In this document: piece after piece, positions 16,458 through 26,099 of the stretch | Position numbering within the stretch: position 1 is the first letter of the stretch | How the letters are laid out: the number at the start of each line of letters is the position of its first letter | Assembly: GCA_036504735.1 (NCBI GenBank) | Contig: DASXUQ010000005.1 | Location: 775,377-839,376, forward strand | From: a bacterium | GTDB lineage: Bacteria; Electryoneota; RPQS01 | Reading direction: 5' to 3' | Length of the DNA stretch: 64,000 nt | Notes under the pieces: model-generated | Told to the model about the DNA's origin: nothing | Database searches by the model: none | What the model saw: the letters and a program-made list of their open reading frames with translations, nothing else | Translations under genes and position numbers: made by a program

Positions 16458-17002
16458 AAATAAGACTCCTTGGGAATACTGGATAGCCTTGGTACGTTCC
16501 CACGCGAGAGGGGTTCCGGGTGAACAGATGGGGCAACCTAAGCGGCACCCGCCGCTGCGGCATTTACGCTGTGAAGGATAGTGCCAACGCGAATAGCGGA
16601 CTTTAGTGACAAATTAATCCGGGTGCGCAGGGGGCTGGGAAGATTGGGGTTGCGGCGGGAGGAGTTATCGGCTCGGCTTGAATAATTCTTCATAGGGAAA
16701 ATTTGATCGCTTCGCGCGAAGCGACTGGAGACTAAAGACTTGAGAGTGGTGCCGAAAAATGCAGTTTTGCAGGCGGGATGCAGAGTGTGGCACAGGGGGA
16801 GGAATCGCTCATTTGCCGCTTGCACCATGAAGGGGGAAGGCAAATAGGAAATTTGAAATAGGAAATAGGAAAGGTGGTGTTGTTTGTGCCTATTTTTCTG
16901 CTTTTTGCTTTCTGTTTTCTGCTCTTTTGGGAGCGGTTGACTTTGGATGGGGAAAATTCTACTTTGTCGGACATCATCATCCACCCGTAACGAGGCGAGC
17001 GC
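16458..17002. other. divergent intergenic region with AAATAGGAAAT-type simple repeats
   Basis: 545 bp between the oxidoreductase and SBBP genes. It contains a purine-rich stretch (16846-16872, repeated GAAATAGGAAA) followed by pyrimidine-rich sequence to about 16930, a skew that could form a weak long-range pairing. No gene, RNA or convincing promoter seen. A Shine-Dalgarno GAGG precedes the ATG at 17003. Confidence 0.5.
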
Positions 17003-19462
17003 ATGAAACGCACATGGATTGGGTTGTTGGGACTGGTGTTGTTGGTCGGAGGAGTCTGCTTTGGCGGATCACCCTTGCCGCAGACGGATTTCTTTGTCCA
17101 AAATGAAGGGCAGTGGGAAGGGGCCTTTGCCTTCAAGTATGAGGGGAGGGGGGCAGCGTATTTTTTGACGGAGTCGGGGATGACGATGGATTTGCATGAA
17201 GACCCCCTTCTAACTTCCCCCACGAAGTGGGGGAAGGACTTCAGCCGTAGCCGTGATGCAGAGGCAGACAAGGGGCTAAAGCCCCTTGCCCCGGCGGTGC
17301 GTGGCCACATCCTCCGCCTATCATATGTCAACGCCAACCCCACCCCCATCCTGACTGGCGAAGACAAACTCCCCAGTTACAGCAACTACTTCCTGTCCAA
17401 GGATAGCTGTAAATGGCGCAGCCGCGTGGGACACTACCGCAGCGTGACTGCCCAAGACGTCTGGCCGGGGATTGATGTCCAATACCGCATTGCACCTCAA
17501 GGCATCGAAACCGTCTATCACGTCCACCCCGGGGCTGATCCCACACAGATTCAGCTAAGCTACGAAGGCCAGGATGCCCCCTTAGCCGTAGATGCAAACG
17601 GCAGTTTGCTCTTGTCTACGTCGCTGGGCACCGTCAAGGAACAGACCCCCTTTGCCTATCAAAATATCAATCACACTCAGGTTGAAATTTCCTGCCGCTA
17701 TGAGTTGACCGCGGATGGCAGCTACCGCTTTGTGTTGGGGGCTTATGACGCGACCAAGGAAGTAGTGATTGATCCGGAGCTGGTGTATAGTACCTATTGG
17801 GGGACAGGGAATGAAATGCAGATCGGAGGAGCGGGGACATTGGTCACAGATTCGGCCAACAATCCCATTCTTTCCGGCGACACCTTTGCCGGTGATTTTC
17901 CCACAACGCCGGGATCGTATGAAAACCAGTTTGCTGGTCACTTTGGCTTCATCAGCAAGTTCGCCGCCGACGGAAGATCATTAATCTTCTCAACCTATTT
18001 CCCCGGTGCGATTCCCTCCTTGTGCATTGATTTTGACCAGTCGCTCGTAATTGTTGATCAGGTTGTAAGGGGTTGGCCGGTCACATCAAATGGGTTTGAC
18101 ACGACATCCAATGGTCGAAGCGATTTGGCACTTGCCGCTTTGTCTGCGGACGGCAGCACGCTCTTGTGGGGGTCATATTGGGGTGGAAGCGGTGATGACT
18201 ACAAGCAAGACTTCAGCCTTAGCACTGACGGCATTCTGTGGGTAAGTACTGTAACCGAATCGTCGGATTTTCCGTTGACGGTCAATGCACTTTATTCACA
18301 GGGGGAAGGTTCCGGTGGCTATGCAGTGGCGGCCTTCGACTTGCGACATATGAATGTGGTGTTCTCCTCGTTCTTTCATGCAGGTATCCGCGGCTCGGGC
18401 AATGTCTGGATTTCTGTGACTGCACTTGCAAACAGAGCGGCGTGGATTTGTGGTATTGCCGACACCATGGGAGTTTTGGCAGTGACCCCCGATGCACTAT
18501 GTCCAAGATTCGTTCCGCCGGTGGGAAATTTCTTTGCGCGTGTCCGCCTCGATGACCCGCCAACCCTTGAGTATGCGTCTTACTTTGGTGGTCAGGATTC
18601 TTTGAGTACTGGAACGCTCCATCGCGTGATCGCTTTGGATAGCGATCACGTTTTGCTGGAAGGCTCCGTGGACGGCAGCGCTGTTGGCTTCACTATGCCA
18701 CCGGGCGGCTTTCAGGCAACTCCGCGCGGCGAGCGGGATGCTTTTCTGGTCGAGGTCACTCTCCCAGACTCAATGCTGGCTGGCACGTTCATAGGCGGAG
18801 CTGGCTCGGAGACCGTTACATGCACCGTCGTGGAACAACGCACCGGATCAATTATCCTCTGGGGCTGCACGCTCAGTGATGATTTCCCGATAACACCGAA
18901 TGCCTTCCAGCGAAGTCACCATGGCATGCCAGCCGACTATTTTCTGTCCCGGATATCTCCTGACCTGTCAACATTACGTTACAGCACCTTTATAGGCGGT
19001 TCGGATCGTGACTGGGCTCCTTGCTTGGCGAACGTCCGAGACTTGGCCTACGTGTGGGCTGGCGGTTACACTTATTCATCAGATTTTCCAACAACACCCG
19101 ATGCAATCATGCCTCCCGCACCGGGCGTATGGCCGGTGCTTGTTCGTTTTGACCTGCGGGATTCGGCGGACGTGGTCAAACCATCCGTCATCGTTCCACC
19201 TGCATCCTTCAGCCTTTCCGCCTTCCCCAACCCCTTCAACCCCACCACGACGCTTTCCTTCACGCTGCCAGCACCGTCCGAGGTGACGCTGGAGGTGTTT
19301 GATGTGCTGGGGCGGTGTGTGTATCAGAAGGAAATGGGAAGGATGAACGCGGGGGAGCAGCGGTATCGGTTTGAGGGATCGGAGCTATCCTCGGGGGTTT
19401 ACTTCGCAAAGGTGCAGGCGGGGAATGCTTCGCAGGTGAGGAAGATGGTGCTCTTGAAGTAA
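17003..19462 (+). CDS. secreted SBBP beta-propeller protein with type IX sorting domain
   Basis: 819 residues. Signal peptide (GLLGLVLLVGGVCFGG), then the conserved N-terminal domain of SBBP proteins (FVQNEGQWEG, SYSNYFLSKD, WRSRVGHYRSVTAQDVWPGIDVQY, VVIDPELVYSTYWG). A series of propeller repeats follows with the pattern YSTYFGG...DFPTTPxA (for example FSTYFPG, WGSYWGGSGDD, YASYFGGQD, YSTFIGGSDRD). The C-terminus has FPNPFNPTTTLSFTLP and a Por-type tail ending KMVLLK. The insert at about residues 72-97 is encoded by palindromic DNA and looks foreign to the domain. It is probably a secreted binding protein. Confidence 0.85.
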   Translation: MKRTWIGLLGLVLLVGGVCFGGSPLPQTDFFVQNEGQWEGAFAFKYEGRGAAYFLTESGMTMDLHEDPLLTSPTKWGKDFSRSRDAEADKGLKPLAPAVRGHILRLSYVNANPTPILTGEDKLPSYSNYFLSKDSCKWRSRVGHYRSVTAQDVWPGIDVQYRIAPQGIETVYHVHPGADPTQIQLSYEGQDAPLAVDANGSLLLSTSLGTVKEQTPFAYQNINHTQVEISCRYELTADGSYRFVLGAYDATKEVVIDPELVYSTYWGTGNEMQIGGAGTLVTDSANNPILSGDTFAGDFPTTPGSYENQFAGHFGFISKFAADGRSLIFSTYFPGAIPSLCIDFDQSLVIVDQVVRGWPVTSNGFDTTSNGRSDLALAALSADGSTLLWGSYWGGSGDDYKQDFSLSTDGILWVSTVTESSDFPLTVNALYSQGEGSGGYAVAAFDLRHMNVVFSSFFHAGIRGSGNVWISVTALANRAAWICGIADTMGVLAVTPDALCPRFVPPVGNFFARVRLDDPPTLEYASYFGGQDSLSTGTLHRVIALDSDHVLLEGSVDGSAVGFTMPPGGFQATPRGERDAFLVEVTLPDSMLAGTFIGGAGSETVTCTVVEQRTGSIILWGCTLSDDFPITPNAFQRSHHGMPADYFLSRISPDLSTLRYSTFIGGSDRDWAPCLANVRDLAYVWAGGYTYSSDFPTTPDAIMPPAPGVWPVLVRFDLRDSADVVKPSVIVPPASFSLSAFPNPFNPTTTLSFTLPAPSEVTLEVFDVLGRCVYQKEMGRMNAGEQRYRFEGSELSSGVYFAKVQAGNASQVRKMVLLK
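17214..17288. repeat. two palindromes inserted in frame within a coding region
   Basis: Palindrome 1: CTTCCCCCAC - GAA - GTGGGGGAAG (17214-17236), perfect 10-bp arms. Palindrome 2: CAAGGGGC - TAAA - GCCCCTTG (17269-17288), perfect 8-bp arms. Both lie inside the SBBP gene and keep the frame. Confidence 0.85.
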
Positions 19463-19484
19463 GGATGAAGGATGAAGGGAAGAG

Positions 19485-19660
19485 GGCCGCTGGGGGTTGG
19501 GATTCCGTTCCGAAGCGGAACGGAATGACAAATTGTTGGAGGCGGGGTTTCGGTCGGGTTGGGGATGTGGTAATTGTCAGGCGGGCGGGTCTTGGGGGCC
19601 GGTGGGGGTTGGGATTCCGTTCCGGGGCGGAACGGAATGACAAATTGTTGGGGCGGGGTT
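19485..19660. repeat. pair of ATTCCGTTCCG palindromic repeat units
   Basis: Each unit reads GGGGGTTGGG, then ATTCCGTTCCG - 3 nt - CGGAACGGAAT, then GACAAATTGTTGG and GGCGGGG. Spacers are AAG and GGG. Stems at 19502-19526 and 19614-19638 are perfect 11-bp inverted repeats, 112 bp apart, so the flanks are repeated as well. Confidence 0.9.
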
Positions 19661-19682
19661 GTGTTTGTGGTTATTGTTGGGC

Positions 19683-19703
19683 GGGCGGATCTTAGATCCG
19701 CCC
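19683..19703. repeat. REP-like palindrome family A, copy 1
   Basis: GGGCGGATCT, one T, then AGATCCGCCC; followed by CTCC. Same element at 28463, 39192 and (inverted) 50866. Confidence 0.9.
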
Positions 19704-19848
19704 CTCCGACGATGCCTGTGGCATCATAAGGGTCGCCCGAGATCCTTCCTGCGCACCGTCTCGGCTGACCGGGGTTTAGCTGGTACGGCGGCGCTGACGG
19801 CCGGAGGCCGCCGCTAGGGTCGGTTCTTAAAAGGTTTGCGCGGTGAAG

Positions 19849-19916
19849 GCACAGCAAGCTGTGCAACTACTACACCCATACAAACCCGGACCGGGTAGTT
19901 GCGCAGCTTGCTGCGC
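19849..19916. repeat. imperfect 22-bp inverted repeat with 24-nt loop
   Basis: Left arm GCACAGCAAGCTGTGCAACT plus AC (19849-19870) pairs with the right arm GTAGTTGCGCAGCTTGCTGC plus GC (19895-19916) with two transition mismatches. Loop 19871-19894. Could be a palindromic repeat or a transcribed hairpin. Confidence 0.75.
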
Positions 19917-20009
19917 GCCTGTTCTCCAACATGACGACCTTCATAGAAACGGCATTAGGGTCCGTGTAGGGTACGCGGCTGCCCGGGCCTGATGCAAGGT
20001 GCGAGGATT

Positions 20010-20056
20010 TTGCATATTGATTTCGGGGGATCTATTTTGTATATTTGAACAAAATA
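20010..20056 (+). promoter_or_regulatory. putative promoter and operator of the TetR gene
   Basis: Perfect inverted repeat TATTTTGT - 8 nt - ACAAAATA (20033-20056), 22 nt upstream of the TetR start. A weak sigma-70-like pair TTGCAT (20010-20015) and TATTTT (20033-20038), 17 nt apart, overlaps it. The position fits autoregulation by the TetR protein; this is inference. Confidence 0.55.
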
Positions 20057-20078
20057 GCAAAATCAGGACGGAGGGGGT

Positions 20079-20654
20079 ATGCCGGGGAAACCGAGAGAGG
20101 AGAGAATTGCGGACGCGGTGAGCGCGGCGGAGGATCTGTTTTTGGAGCGCGGCTATGACACAGTCACACTGAAGGATATTGCCAAGCGGGCGGGATTCAG
20201 TCCGGCGGCGATGTATTACTATTTCCCCAGCAAGGAGGGCATTCTGGCGGCGGTGTGCGTGCGACTCTATGAGCCCATCGAGCTGTTTATGGCCGTGGCC
20301 GACGAAAAGGACGATCCGCTGGAGGCGTTGCACTCTTTCCTGACGGATTACTTCCTGTTCTGTGCAAAGCACCCGCAGGTGATCGGACTTTTTCTGCGCG
20401 ACCGGGTGTATGCGCTGCAAGATCGACCGCGGCAGGCGCGTCTGTTCGCGGGTCAGGCGAGACTCTTCAAATGGATCTACGGATTGCTCTCCGTGGCCGA
20501 AGATGAAGGATTGTTGGCAAGACACCATAAGGCGGCCAAGGCCATGACGCTGCTGTATGCCATTGAAGGGATGGTCCCCTTTATGAGCCTTTCCAAGCCG
20601 TGGCGAGTGAAAAAAGAGGTGGCGAGATTGGAGAAGGCACTGCTGCAGGCGTGA
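20079..20654 (+). CDS. TetR/AcrR family transcriptional regulator
   Basis: 191 residues. The N-terminal DNA-binding domain is canonical: RIADAVSAAEDLFLERGYDTVTLKDIAKRAGFSPAAMYYYFPSKEGILAAV, with the helix-turn-helix around residues 27-46. The C-terminal half is the variable ligand-binding and dimerisation domain; its ligand cannot be predicted. ATG at 20079 follows GGAGGGGGT. There is no adjacent co-directional target gene. The palindrome at 20033-20056 is a candidate operator for autorepression. A GCAGGCG-TGA-CGCCTGC hairpin overlaps its stop codon. Confidence 0.9.
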   Translation: MPGKPREERIADAVSAAEDLFLERGYDTVTLKDIAKRAGFSPAAMYYYFPSKEGILAAVCVRLYEPIELFMAVADEKDDPLEALHSFLTDYFLFCAKHPQVIGLFLRDRVYALQDRPRQARLFAGQARLFKWIYGLLSVAEDEGLLARHHKAAKAMTLLYAIEGMVPFMSLSKPWRVKKEVARLEKALLQA

Positions 20655-20694
20655 CGCCTGCACCCGTATCGCCTTCGGCGCGCCGGAAACGACG

Positions 20695-20724
20695 AAAGGG
20701 CGACCCGTTGGGTGCCCTTTCTTT
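20695..20724 (+). terminator. intrinsic terminator of the TetR gene
   Basis: AAAGGGC-G-ACCC - GTT - GGGT-GCCCTTT with one bulged G, followed by CTTTG. Confidence 0.7.
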
Positions 20725-20777
20725 GTGGATGCAATGTGGATGCGGGCGCACACGCAGGTGCGCCCCTACACCGACGA

Positions 20778-23700
20778 TCAACTGCAACCGCTGGTGCCGC
20801 CGCAGGTGACGCATTTTAAGCAGGTGCCGTTGCGGACCATGGTGAACTGGCCGCACTCGGGGCAGGGGTCGCCTTCGTAGCCCTTCATGCGGGCTTCGGT
20901 GATCAGGTCGCCGTGGTGGTGCTGGGCGTGGCTGTGACCGTTGCCATTGGAGACCGCGATCTTCATGTGCGAACTGCGCGGGTGCGTGATAACGTGCGGC
21001 TCTTCCTTGACCAGCTTCTTCGGCTTGGATTCGGGGACCGGGATTTCAAGCTGAGCGGGCTTCTCTTCGACGACGTCGTGTACTTCGGGCAGATGAGCGA
21101 CCTCCTCCTCCGCATCATCGCTGACGACCGAATCGCTGCGCATGTCTTCGGCGTGCTGGTCAAGGTGCGCCAGATCGGTGCGGCCCAGATAGGAGATCGC
21201 CAGTTCGCGGAAGATGTAGTCGATCACCGACGTCGCGACTTTGATCTGCTCGTTGCCCGTCACCATGCCGTTGGGCTCGAAGCGCGTGAAGACGAAGGCG
21301 TCCACGTATTCTTCGAGCGGCACACCATGCTGCAGGCCGAGGCTGACGGCGATGGCAAAGCAATTCATCAGGCTGCGGAAGGCGGCGCCTTCCTTGTGCA
21401 TATCGAGGAAGATTTCGCCGAGGGTGTTGTCCTCATATTCACCCGTGCGCAGATAGACCTTGTGCCCGCCGATGCGCGCCTTTTGGGTGTAACCCGAGCG
21501 GCGGTCCGGCAGTTTGCGGCGCTGCGCCTGATAGACGACACGTTCCACAATCTGCTTGACGATGTGCATCTCGGGCTCTTCTTCGGCGGCGGGATGAATG
21601 TCATCGGCGACTACGTTCAGCGGCTGGGAGAGCTTGGACTGATCGCGGTAGAGCGCGACGGCTTTGAGCATCAGCTTCCAGCCGCGCCAGTAGGCCTCCT
21701 TGATGTCGTCGATGGTGGCGCTGACGGGAAGGTTGATGGTCTTGGAAATTGCGCCGCTGATGAAGGGCTGCGCGGCGGCCATCATTTCGAGATGCGCCTG
21801 CGGAGAGATGAAACGCTTGCCGTAGGGTCCGCAGGTGTTGGCACAGTCGAAGATCGGCAGATGCTCAGGCTTCACATGGGGCGCGCCTTCGATGGTCATG
21901 CGTCCGCAGATGTGATCATTGGCTGCGCGGATCTGCTTGCGGGTGAAGCCCAGCGCGGTGAGGAGATCTCCCTTGGCGGCTTTGAGGGCCTCATCGGTGA
22001 TTTTGAGCTGTTTGCTGACGACGTCTTCGCCCACGGTCCAGGGAGTGACGGCAAAGGTGATGTCGAACGCGCCGAGGAGGGCTTCCTCGATCTTCTGCAG
22101 GGACTCGTCGGGCATGCCCTTCTGGTGGAGGGTCTCGCGATTGACATAGGGCGCGCCATCGAGGATTCCGGTGCCGCGGACATACTGGGTAATCTGGCGA
22201 ATCTGGTCTTCGCGGTAGCCAAGACCTTCGAGCGCGAGCGGCACGGAGCTGTTGATGATGCGGAAGTAGCCGCCACCGGCGAGTTTCTTATACTTGACCA
22301 GAGCGAAATCGGGCTCGATGCCGGTGGTGTCGCAATCCATCAGCAGGCCGATGGTCCCGGTGGGAGCAATGACAGTGGACTGCGCGTTGCGGTAACCGTT
22401 CTGTGTGCCGAGTTCCAGAGCCTCATCCCAGGATGCGCGCGCGGCTTTGACCAGATCCTGCGGGCAGCGGTCGGGAATCAGGCCCTGCGGAATGATGGTC
22501 AAGCCTTCATAGCGGTCGAGGGTGCCGTTATACGCGGCGCGGCGATGGTTGCGGATGACCCGCAGCATTTCGTCGCGGTTGCGGACATAGCCGGGGAAGG
22601 TTCCGAGGTGGCCGGCCATCTCCGCCGAGGTGCGGTAGACTTCGCCGGTCATGATGGCGCTGATGGCGGCGCACCAGGCGCGGGATTCCTTGCTGTCATA
22701 GGGCATACCCAGCACCATGCACATGGTGCCGAGGTTGGCGTAGCCTAAACCCAGTGTGCGGTATTCCCACGAACGCTGGGCGATTTCCTTGGAAGGGAAC
22801 TGCGCCATCTGTACGGAAATATCCAGCACGGTGGTCCAGACGCGCACGGCATGGCGGAAGGTCTCATGATCGAACTGCCGCGTCCGGGTGTCGGTGAACT
22901 TCATCAGGTTCAGGCTGGCCAGATTGCAGGCGGTATCGTCAAGGAACATGTACTCGGAGCAATTATGAACGGCCAAGCCGTTGGCGACAAAATGTTCCGT
23001 GGCAGGTTCGGTGAGATCAAAGACCGGTTCGTCGCCACGATAAGCCAGAGACTCGATCTGGTCCACGAGCGGCTCGGCATACGTATTGACGTCGCGATTC
23101 AGAACCGCAAGAGCTTCCGCCTTTTGTGTACCGGGCATAAACCCGATTTCGCGTTCGAATATCCGACGCGAGCTGCGGCTGATGCGCAGGCTATGCATCT
23201 GCACTACCGAATATTCTTTGCGGCCACCGGCGCCGTCCGGCATTAATGCCGTGAGCGCACCGGCACGGCGGTCTTCGTAGAGCTTGGACTTGATGCCGAA
23301 GCTCAACAGCATTAATTGCACATGCTGCAAGAGCGTCAGCGAACAAGAATCCAGAGCCACATATTGAGACTTCTCACCGTAGTTCGCGACGGTGCCATCT
23401 GCGGTGAACAGACCACGAAGCAAGGCGGCCTGATGAGCCTTGGGAAGGCGGAAGGCGGCTGCCTTCAGGGCTTTGTTGATGCTGCCCTCATCCAGAACCG
23501 CAACGTGCTTGAACATCGCGAGGATGCGTGGGCTTCCGACGTGGGCACGGAGAGTGGTTGCGGTCTCGACCGTACGTCCCGGCTTATTGTGTTCGCCGAA
23601 TTCCGGGCGCAGGTGGTTGATGGTCTCGGTGGCCCACTCTACCACGGCCTGCTCATCCTTGCTCATGGTCAGGAAAGCGACTTCGCGCCGCTCGCCCGCC

Positions 23701-25496
23701 GCAGCGTACTCGTTAAGCTTTGTGATGCAGCCGTCGCCGATGAGCAGCCCGGCCAGTTGGGCCGCGCTCTCCGATTCCATGCCTTCGCTGCCGAAGACAC
23801 CGGGGACGAGACGGACGATATCATCCTTGGTGAGTTCGCAGGCGGGGACATCGCCGCGGTTTTCGGTGAAGACCTGATGGTTGGCGGTCAACTTCAACCG
23901 GTAACCGGCCCGGGTTTTCAGTTCATAGACCGGCTGGGTGCCGGTGGGAAAAATCTTCTCCACCCAGTGCAGCTCGCCATCCGAACTCTTCACGCCGCGT
24001 GCCTCGCCAACTAACTCGCCAATTTGTTCGAGTCCGCGATGAGTGGGAATCCACGTGTCTGCCGTGACGCAGGGATTGGAGGCGTTGATCCGGCCATCAT
24101 TGGGGCAGGTGTTCCACTCATTGATGGTGGTGTCGAACTGGATTCCCGGATCGGCGCAGGCCCAGACATCTTCGGCAATCTGATTCCACAGGTCGCGGGC
24201 GTGCATGGTCTTGGTGACACGGCCATCGACGCGGGCGCGCAGCGACCAGTTGTCATCCTTTTCCACTGCCGTCATAAATGTGTTGGGAACGCGGATGGAG
24301 TTGTTGGAATTCTGCCCGGAGACGGTCTGGTAAGCTTTGTTGTTCCAGTCGGTGTCGTAGGTGTCGAAGCGCAGGCTGCTGATGCCCTGTTTGGCCAGTT
24401 GCAGTACGCGCTGAACGTAGGCTTCGGGAACGGCATCGTGACGGGCATGGGACATGGCCTGACGGAGCTCGTCATTGGCCTTGGGATCGAAGCGCTCGGG
24501 CTCGTCCAGAGTGGACAGGGATATGGCCTTGAGAATCGCGTTCAGGTTGCGCTCGCAGATCCGGGAACCGGCGACGAGGCTGGCGACCTTCTGCTCTTCC
24601 ATCACCTTCCAATTGATGAACTCCTCCACATCCGGATGGTCGATGTCAAGACAGACCATTTTGGCGGCGCGGCGCGTGGTGCCACCGGACTTGATGGCTC
24701 CTGCGGCGCGGTCGCCGATCTTGAGGAAGCTCATCAGGCCCGAACTGACGCCGCCGCCGGAGAGGTGTTCGTGCTCGCCACGGACCCTGGAGAAGTTGGT
24801 GCCGGTGCCGGAGCCATACTTGAACAGACGGGCCTCGCGCACCCAGAGGTCCATGATGCCTCCATCGGCCACGAGGTCATCGCTGACCGCCTGAATGAAA
24901 CAGGCATGGGGCTGCGGACGGACGTAGGCCGAAGAAGACTGGACGACCTCCTTGGTTTCCGGGTCTACATAATAGTGACCCTGTGCCGGGCCTTCGATTC
25001 CGTAGGCCCAGTGCAGTCCGGTATTGAACCACTGGGGGCTATTGGGAGCGGCCATTTGGGTCGCGAGCATAAAGCGGAGTTCATCGAAGAAGGCGCGGGC
25101 ATCCTGCTCGTCGTCAAAATAGCCGTGTTTCCAGCCCCAGTAGGTCCAGCAGCCGGCCAAGCGGCGGAAGACCTGGCGGGCATCGCGTTCGCCCCCGAGG
25201 CGGCTTTCTTCAGGCAGTTTATTCAGCACGTCCCAGTCGGGCTCATTGCGCTGGAGCCAGAGGGGAACTCCTTCTTCTTCAACGGGTTTGGTAGCGGCGG
25301 GAACGCCGGCTTTACGCAGGTATTTCTGGGCAAGGATATCCACCGCCATTTGCGACCAGAAGTCGGGGGCGTAGATATCGCGGGCCTCGAACAACATTTT
25401 ACCGTCTGGGCCAGAGAGCCGGGAAGTCCACGGCACAAACTTAATCCCCTCAAAAGCATCGGCGCTTTGGCGGGTATGGCGACGGTCGTATTTCAA
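20778..25496 (-). CDS. nrdJ: class II adenosylcobalamin-dependent ribonucleotide reductase with intein
   Basis: 1572-residue precursor; 1202 residues after removal of the 370-residue intein. It makes deoxyribonucleotides using adenosylcobalamin. Redox cysteines are Cys199 (PHACFIQ) and the Cys of [11 protein letters not shown]. The active-site sequence NP|CSEY is split by the intein, and the thiyl-radical cysteine is the first residue after it (Cys846, 11 residues before the second redox cysteine, as in characterised NrdJ). Later motifs include [23 protein letters not shown] and a C-terminal zinc-ribbon-like tail CPECG...CLKCVTCGG ending GCS. The start is TTG 25496 with a strong AGGAGG 5 nt upstream. 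It is a single-gene unit with its own promoter and a NrdR-like box. Confidence 0.95.
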   Translation of the reverse strand: MKYDRRHTRQSADAFEGIKFVPWTSRLSGPDGKMLFEARDIYAPDFWSQMAVDILAQKYLRKAGVPAATKPVEEEGVPLWLQRNEPDWDVLNKLPEESRLGGERDARQVFRRLAGCWTYWGWKHGYFDDEQDARAFFDELRFMLATQMAAPNSPQWFNTGLHWAYGIEGPAQGHYYVDPETKEVVQSSSAYVRPQPHACFIQAVSDDLVADGGIMDLWVREARLFKYGSGTGTNFSRVRGEHEHLSGGGVSSGLMSFLKIGDRAAGAIKSGGTTRRAAKMVCLDIDHPDVEEFINWKVMEEQKVASLVAGSRICERNLNAILKAISLSTLDEPERFDPKANDELRQAMSHARHDAVPEAYVQRVLQLAKQGISSLRFDTYDTDWNNKAYQTVSGQNSNNSIRVPNTFMTAVEKDDNWSLRARVDGRVTKTMHARDLWNQIAEDVWACADPGIQFDTTINEWNTCPNDGRINASNPCVTADTWIPTHRGLEQIGELVGEARGVKSSDGELHWVEKIFPTGTQPVYELKTRAGYRLKLTANHQVFTENRGDVPACELTKDDIVRLVPGVFGSEGMESESAAQLAGLLIGDGCITKLNEYAAAGERREVAFLTMSKDEQAVVEWATETINHLRPEFGEHNKPGRTVETATTLRAHVGSPRILAMFKHVAVLDEGSINKALKAAAFRLPKAHQAALLRGLFTADGTVANYGEKSQYVALDSCSLTLLQHVQLMLLSFGIKSKLYEDRRAGALTALMPDGAGGRKEYSVVQMHSLRISRSSRRIFEREIGFMPGTQKAEALAVLNRDVNTYAEPLVDQIESLAYRGDEPVFDLTEPATEHFVANGLAVHNCSEYMFLDDTACNLASLNLMKFTDTRTRQFDHETFRHAVRVWTTVLDISVQMAQFPSKEIAQRSWEYRTLGLGYANLGTMCMVLGMPYDSKESRAWCAAISAIMTGEVYRTSAEMAGHLGTFPGYVRNRDEMLRVIRNHRRAAYNGTLDRYEGLTIIPQGLIPDRCPQDLVKAARASWDEALELGTQNGYRNAQSTVIAPTGTIGLLMDCDTTGIEPDFALVKYKKLAGGGYFRIINSSVPLALEGLGYREDQIRQITQYVRGTGILDGAPYVNRETLHQKGMPDESLQKIEEALLGAFDITFAVTPWTVGEDVVSKQLKITDEALKAAKGDLLTALGFTRKQIRAANDHICGRMTIEGAPHVKPEHLPIFDCANTCGPYGKRFISPQAHLEMMAAAQPFISGAISKTINLPVSATIDDIKEAYWRGWKLMLKAVALYRDQSKLSQPLNVVADDIHPAAEEEPEMHIVKQIVERVVYQAQRRKLPDRRSGYTQKARIGGHKVYLRTGEYEDNTLGEIFLDMHKEGAAFRSLMNCFAIAVSLGLQHGVPLEEYVDAFVFTRFEPNGMVTGNEQIKVATSVIDYIFRELAISYLGRTDLAHLDQHAEDMRSDSVVSDDAEEEVAHLPEVHDVVEEKPAQLEIPVPESKPKKLVKEEPHVITHPRSSHMKIAVSNGNGHSHAQHHHGDLITEARMKGYEGDPCPECGQFTMVRNGTCLKCVTCGGTSGCS
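22962..24071 (-). other. intein with LAGLIDADG homing endonuclease inside nrdJ
   Basis: Residues 476-845 of the precursor, 370 aa. N-terminal splicing block begins [20 protein letters not shown]; block B is LTANHQVF. Two dodecapeptide endonuclease motifs are LAGLLIGDG (581-589) and [10 protein letters not shown] (692-701), both with the acidic residue intact, so the endonuclease may be active. The C-terminal block is [12 protein letters not shown] followed by Cys846. All splice residues (Cys1, His-Asn at the end, Cys+1) are present. The insertion point interrupts NP|CSEY of the reductase active site. Confidence 0.95.
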
Positions 25497-25728
25497 TGCT
25501 CCTCCTGAGCGGAAAAATCAATAATTTAGAGGTTACTAAGAAGGTGCACCGCTCCACAGTGGAGCATCCTGCCTCATTCATTTAAACGCACAAAGACGAC
25601 TTTGGACTCCGAGGTCCCAGATGTAGAGGGAACAAGAATGTAGTACTTTGGGTGTATGTCGGGGAGGTGCGGCGGGTCAGAGGTATGGGCCGAGAATCCA
25701 CAGGATGTACACTTTGTGGATAACTCAA

Positions 25729-25745
25729 CCACAAGATGTTGTGTG
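25729..25745. promoter_or_regulatory. NrdR-like box upstream of nrdJ
   Basis: CCACAAGATGTTGTGTG, an inverted repeat CACAA-GATG-TTGTG that fits the ACA-CWATATATWG-TGT type NrdR consensus at most positions. It sits just downstream of the predicted -10 element on the nrdJ strand, where a repressor would block transcription. Confidence 0.6.
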
Positions 25746-25759
25746 CGGGACACGGCGAT

Positions 25760-25789
25760 AATATAACAGAGCGGGGTTTATCTTGTCAA
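25760..25789 (-). promoter_or_regulatory. sigma-70-type promoter of nrdJ
   Basis: On the minus strand TTGACA (25789-25784), 18-nt spacer, TATATT (25765-25760). This is a consensus -35 and a near-consensus -10. The transcript would begin near 25753 and have a leader of about 255 nt. Confidence 0.7.
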
Positions 25790-26099
25790 GGGCACTCGTT
25801 AAGATTTTGTAATATTCTTGTCCCAGCTAAAAATATAAATATTAAATAATTAACTATTCAGATCCAGTTTTTGAATCATATATGATATATTCTGCGTAAT
25901 ATGAGCCTAAGTAGAGATACATTGGCGGCTTGCTCCGTGAGTTGTTTCGGAACGTCACAAACTTGCCTCTTGGCACCTCCATTGCTATAGGCTTTCTGAC
26001 CCGGACGAAGAGAGGGTTGAAGGCGGAAGGATGAAGGATGAAGGTGGCGACAGGCAGACACCATGGCCCCCACCTTTGGCCGATGGGAGGTTTTAGGGC

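Larger units (their letters stand above)
19463..20078. other. repeat-rich intergenic region
   Basis: 616 bp with no gene. It holds two copies of a unit with an ATTCCGTTCCG palindrome (19502-19526, 19614-19638), one GGGCGGATCT repeat (19683-19703), a 22-bp imperfect inverted repeat (19849-19916) and, at its right end, the TetR promoter region. It looks like a landing zone for palindromic elements. Confidence 0.8.

Noticed and set aside
19463-20078. Possible insertion sequence remnant
   Set aside because: Palindromes and repeats are present, but there is no transposase fragment, no terminal inverted repeat pair around a frame and no target duplication.
20913-25508. Long open frames (611 and 494 residues) on the plus strand opposite nrdJ
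   Set aside because: They are exact antisense shadows of a well-conserved reductase and intein, with no recognisable domains; long antisense frames are expected in GC-rich coding DNA.
25497-25753. Possible cobalamin riboswitch before nrdJ
   Set aside because: No B12-box-like motif or the expected helical core could be found by eye.
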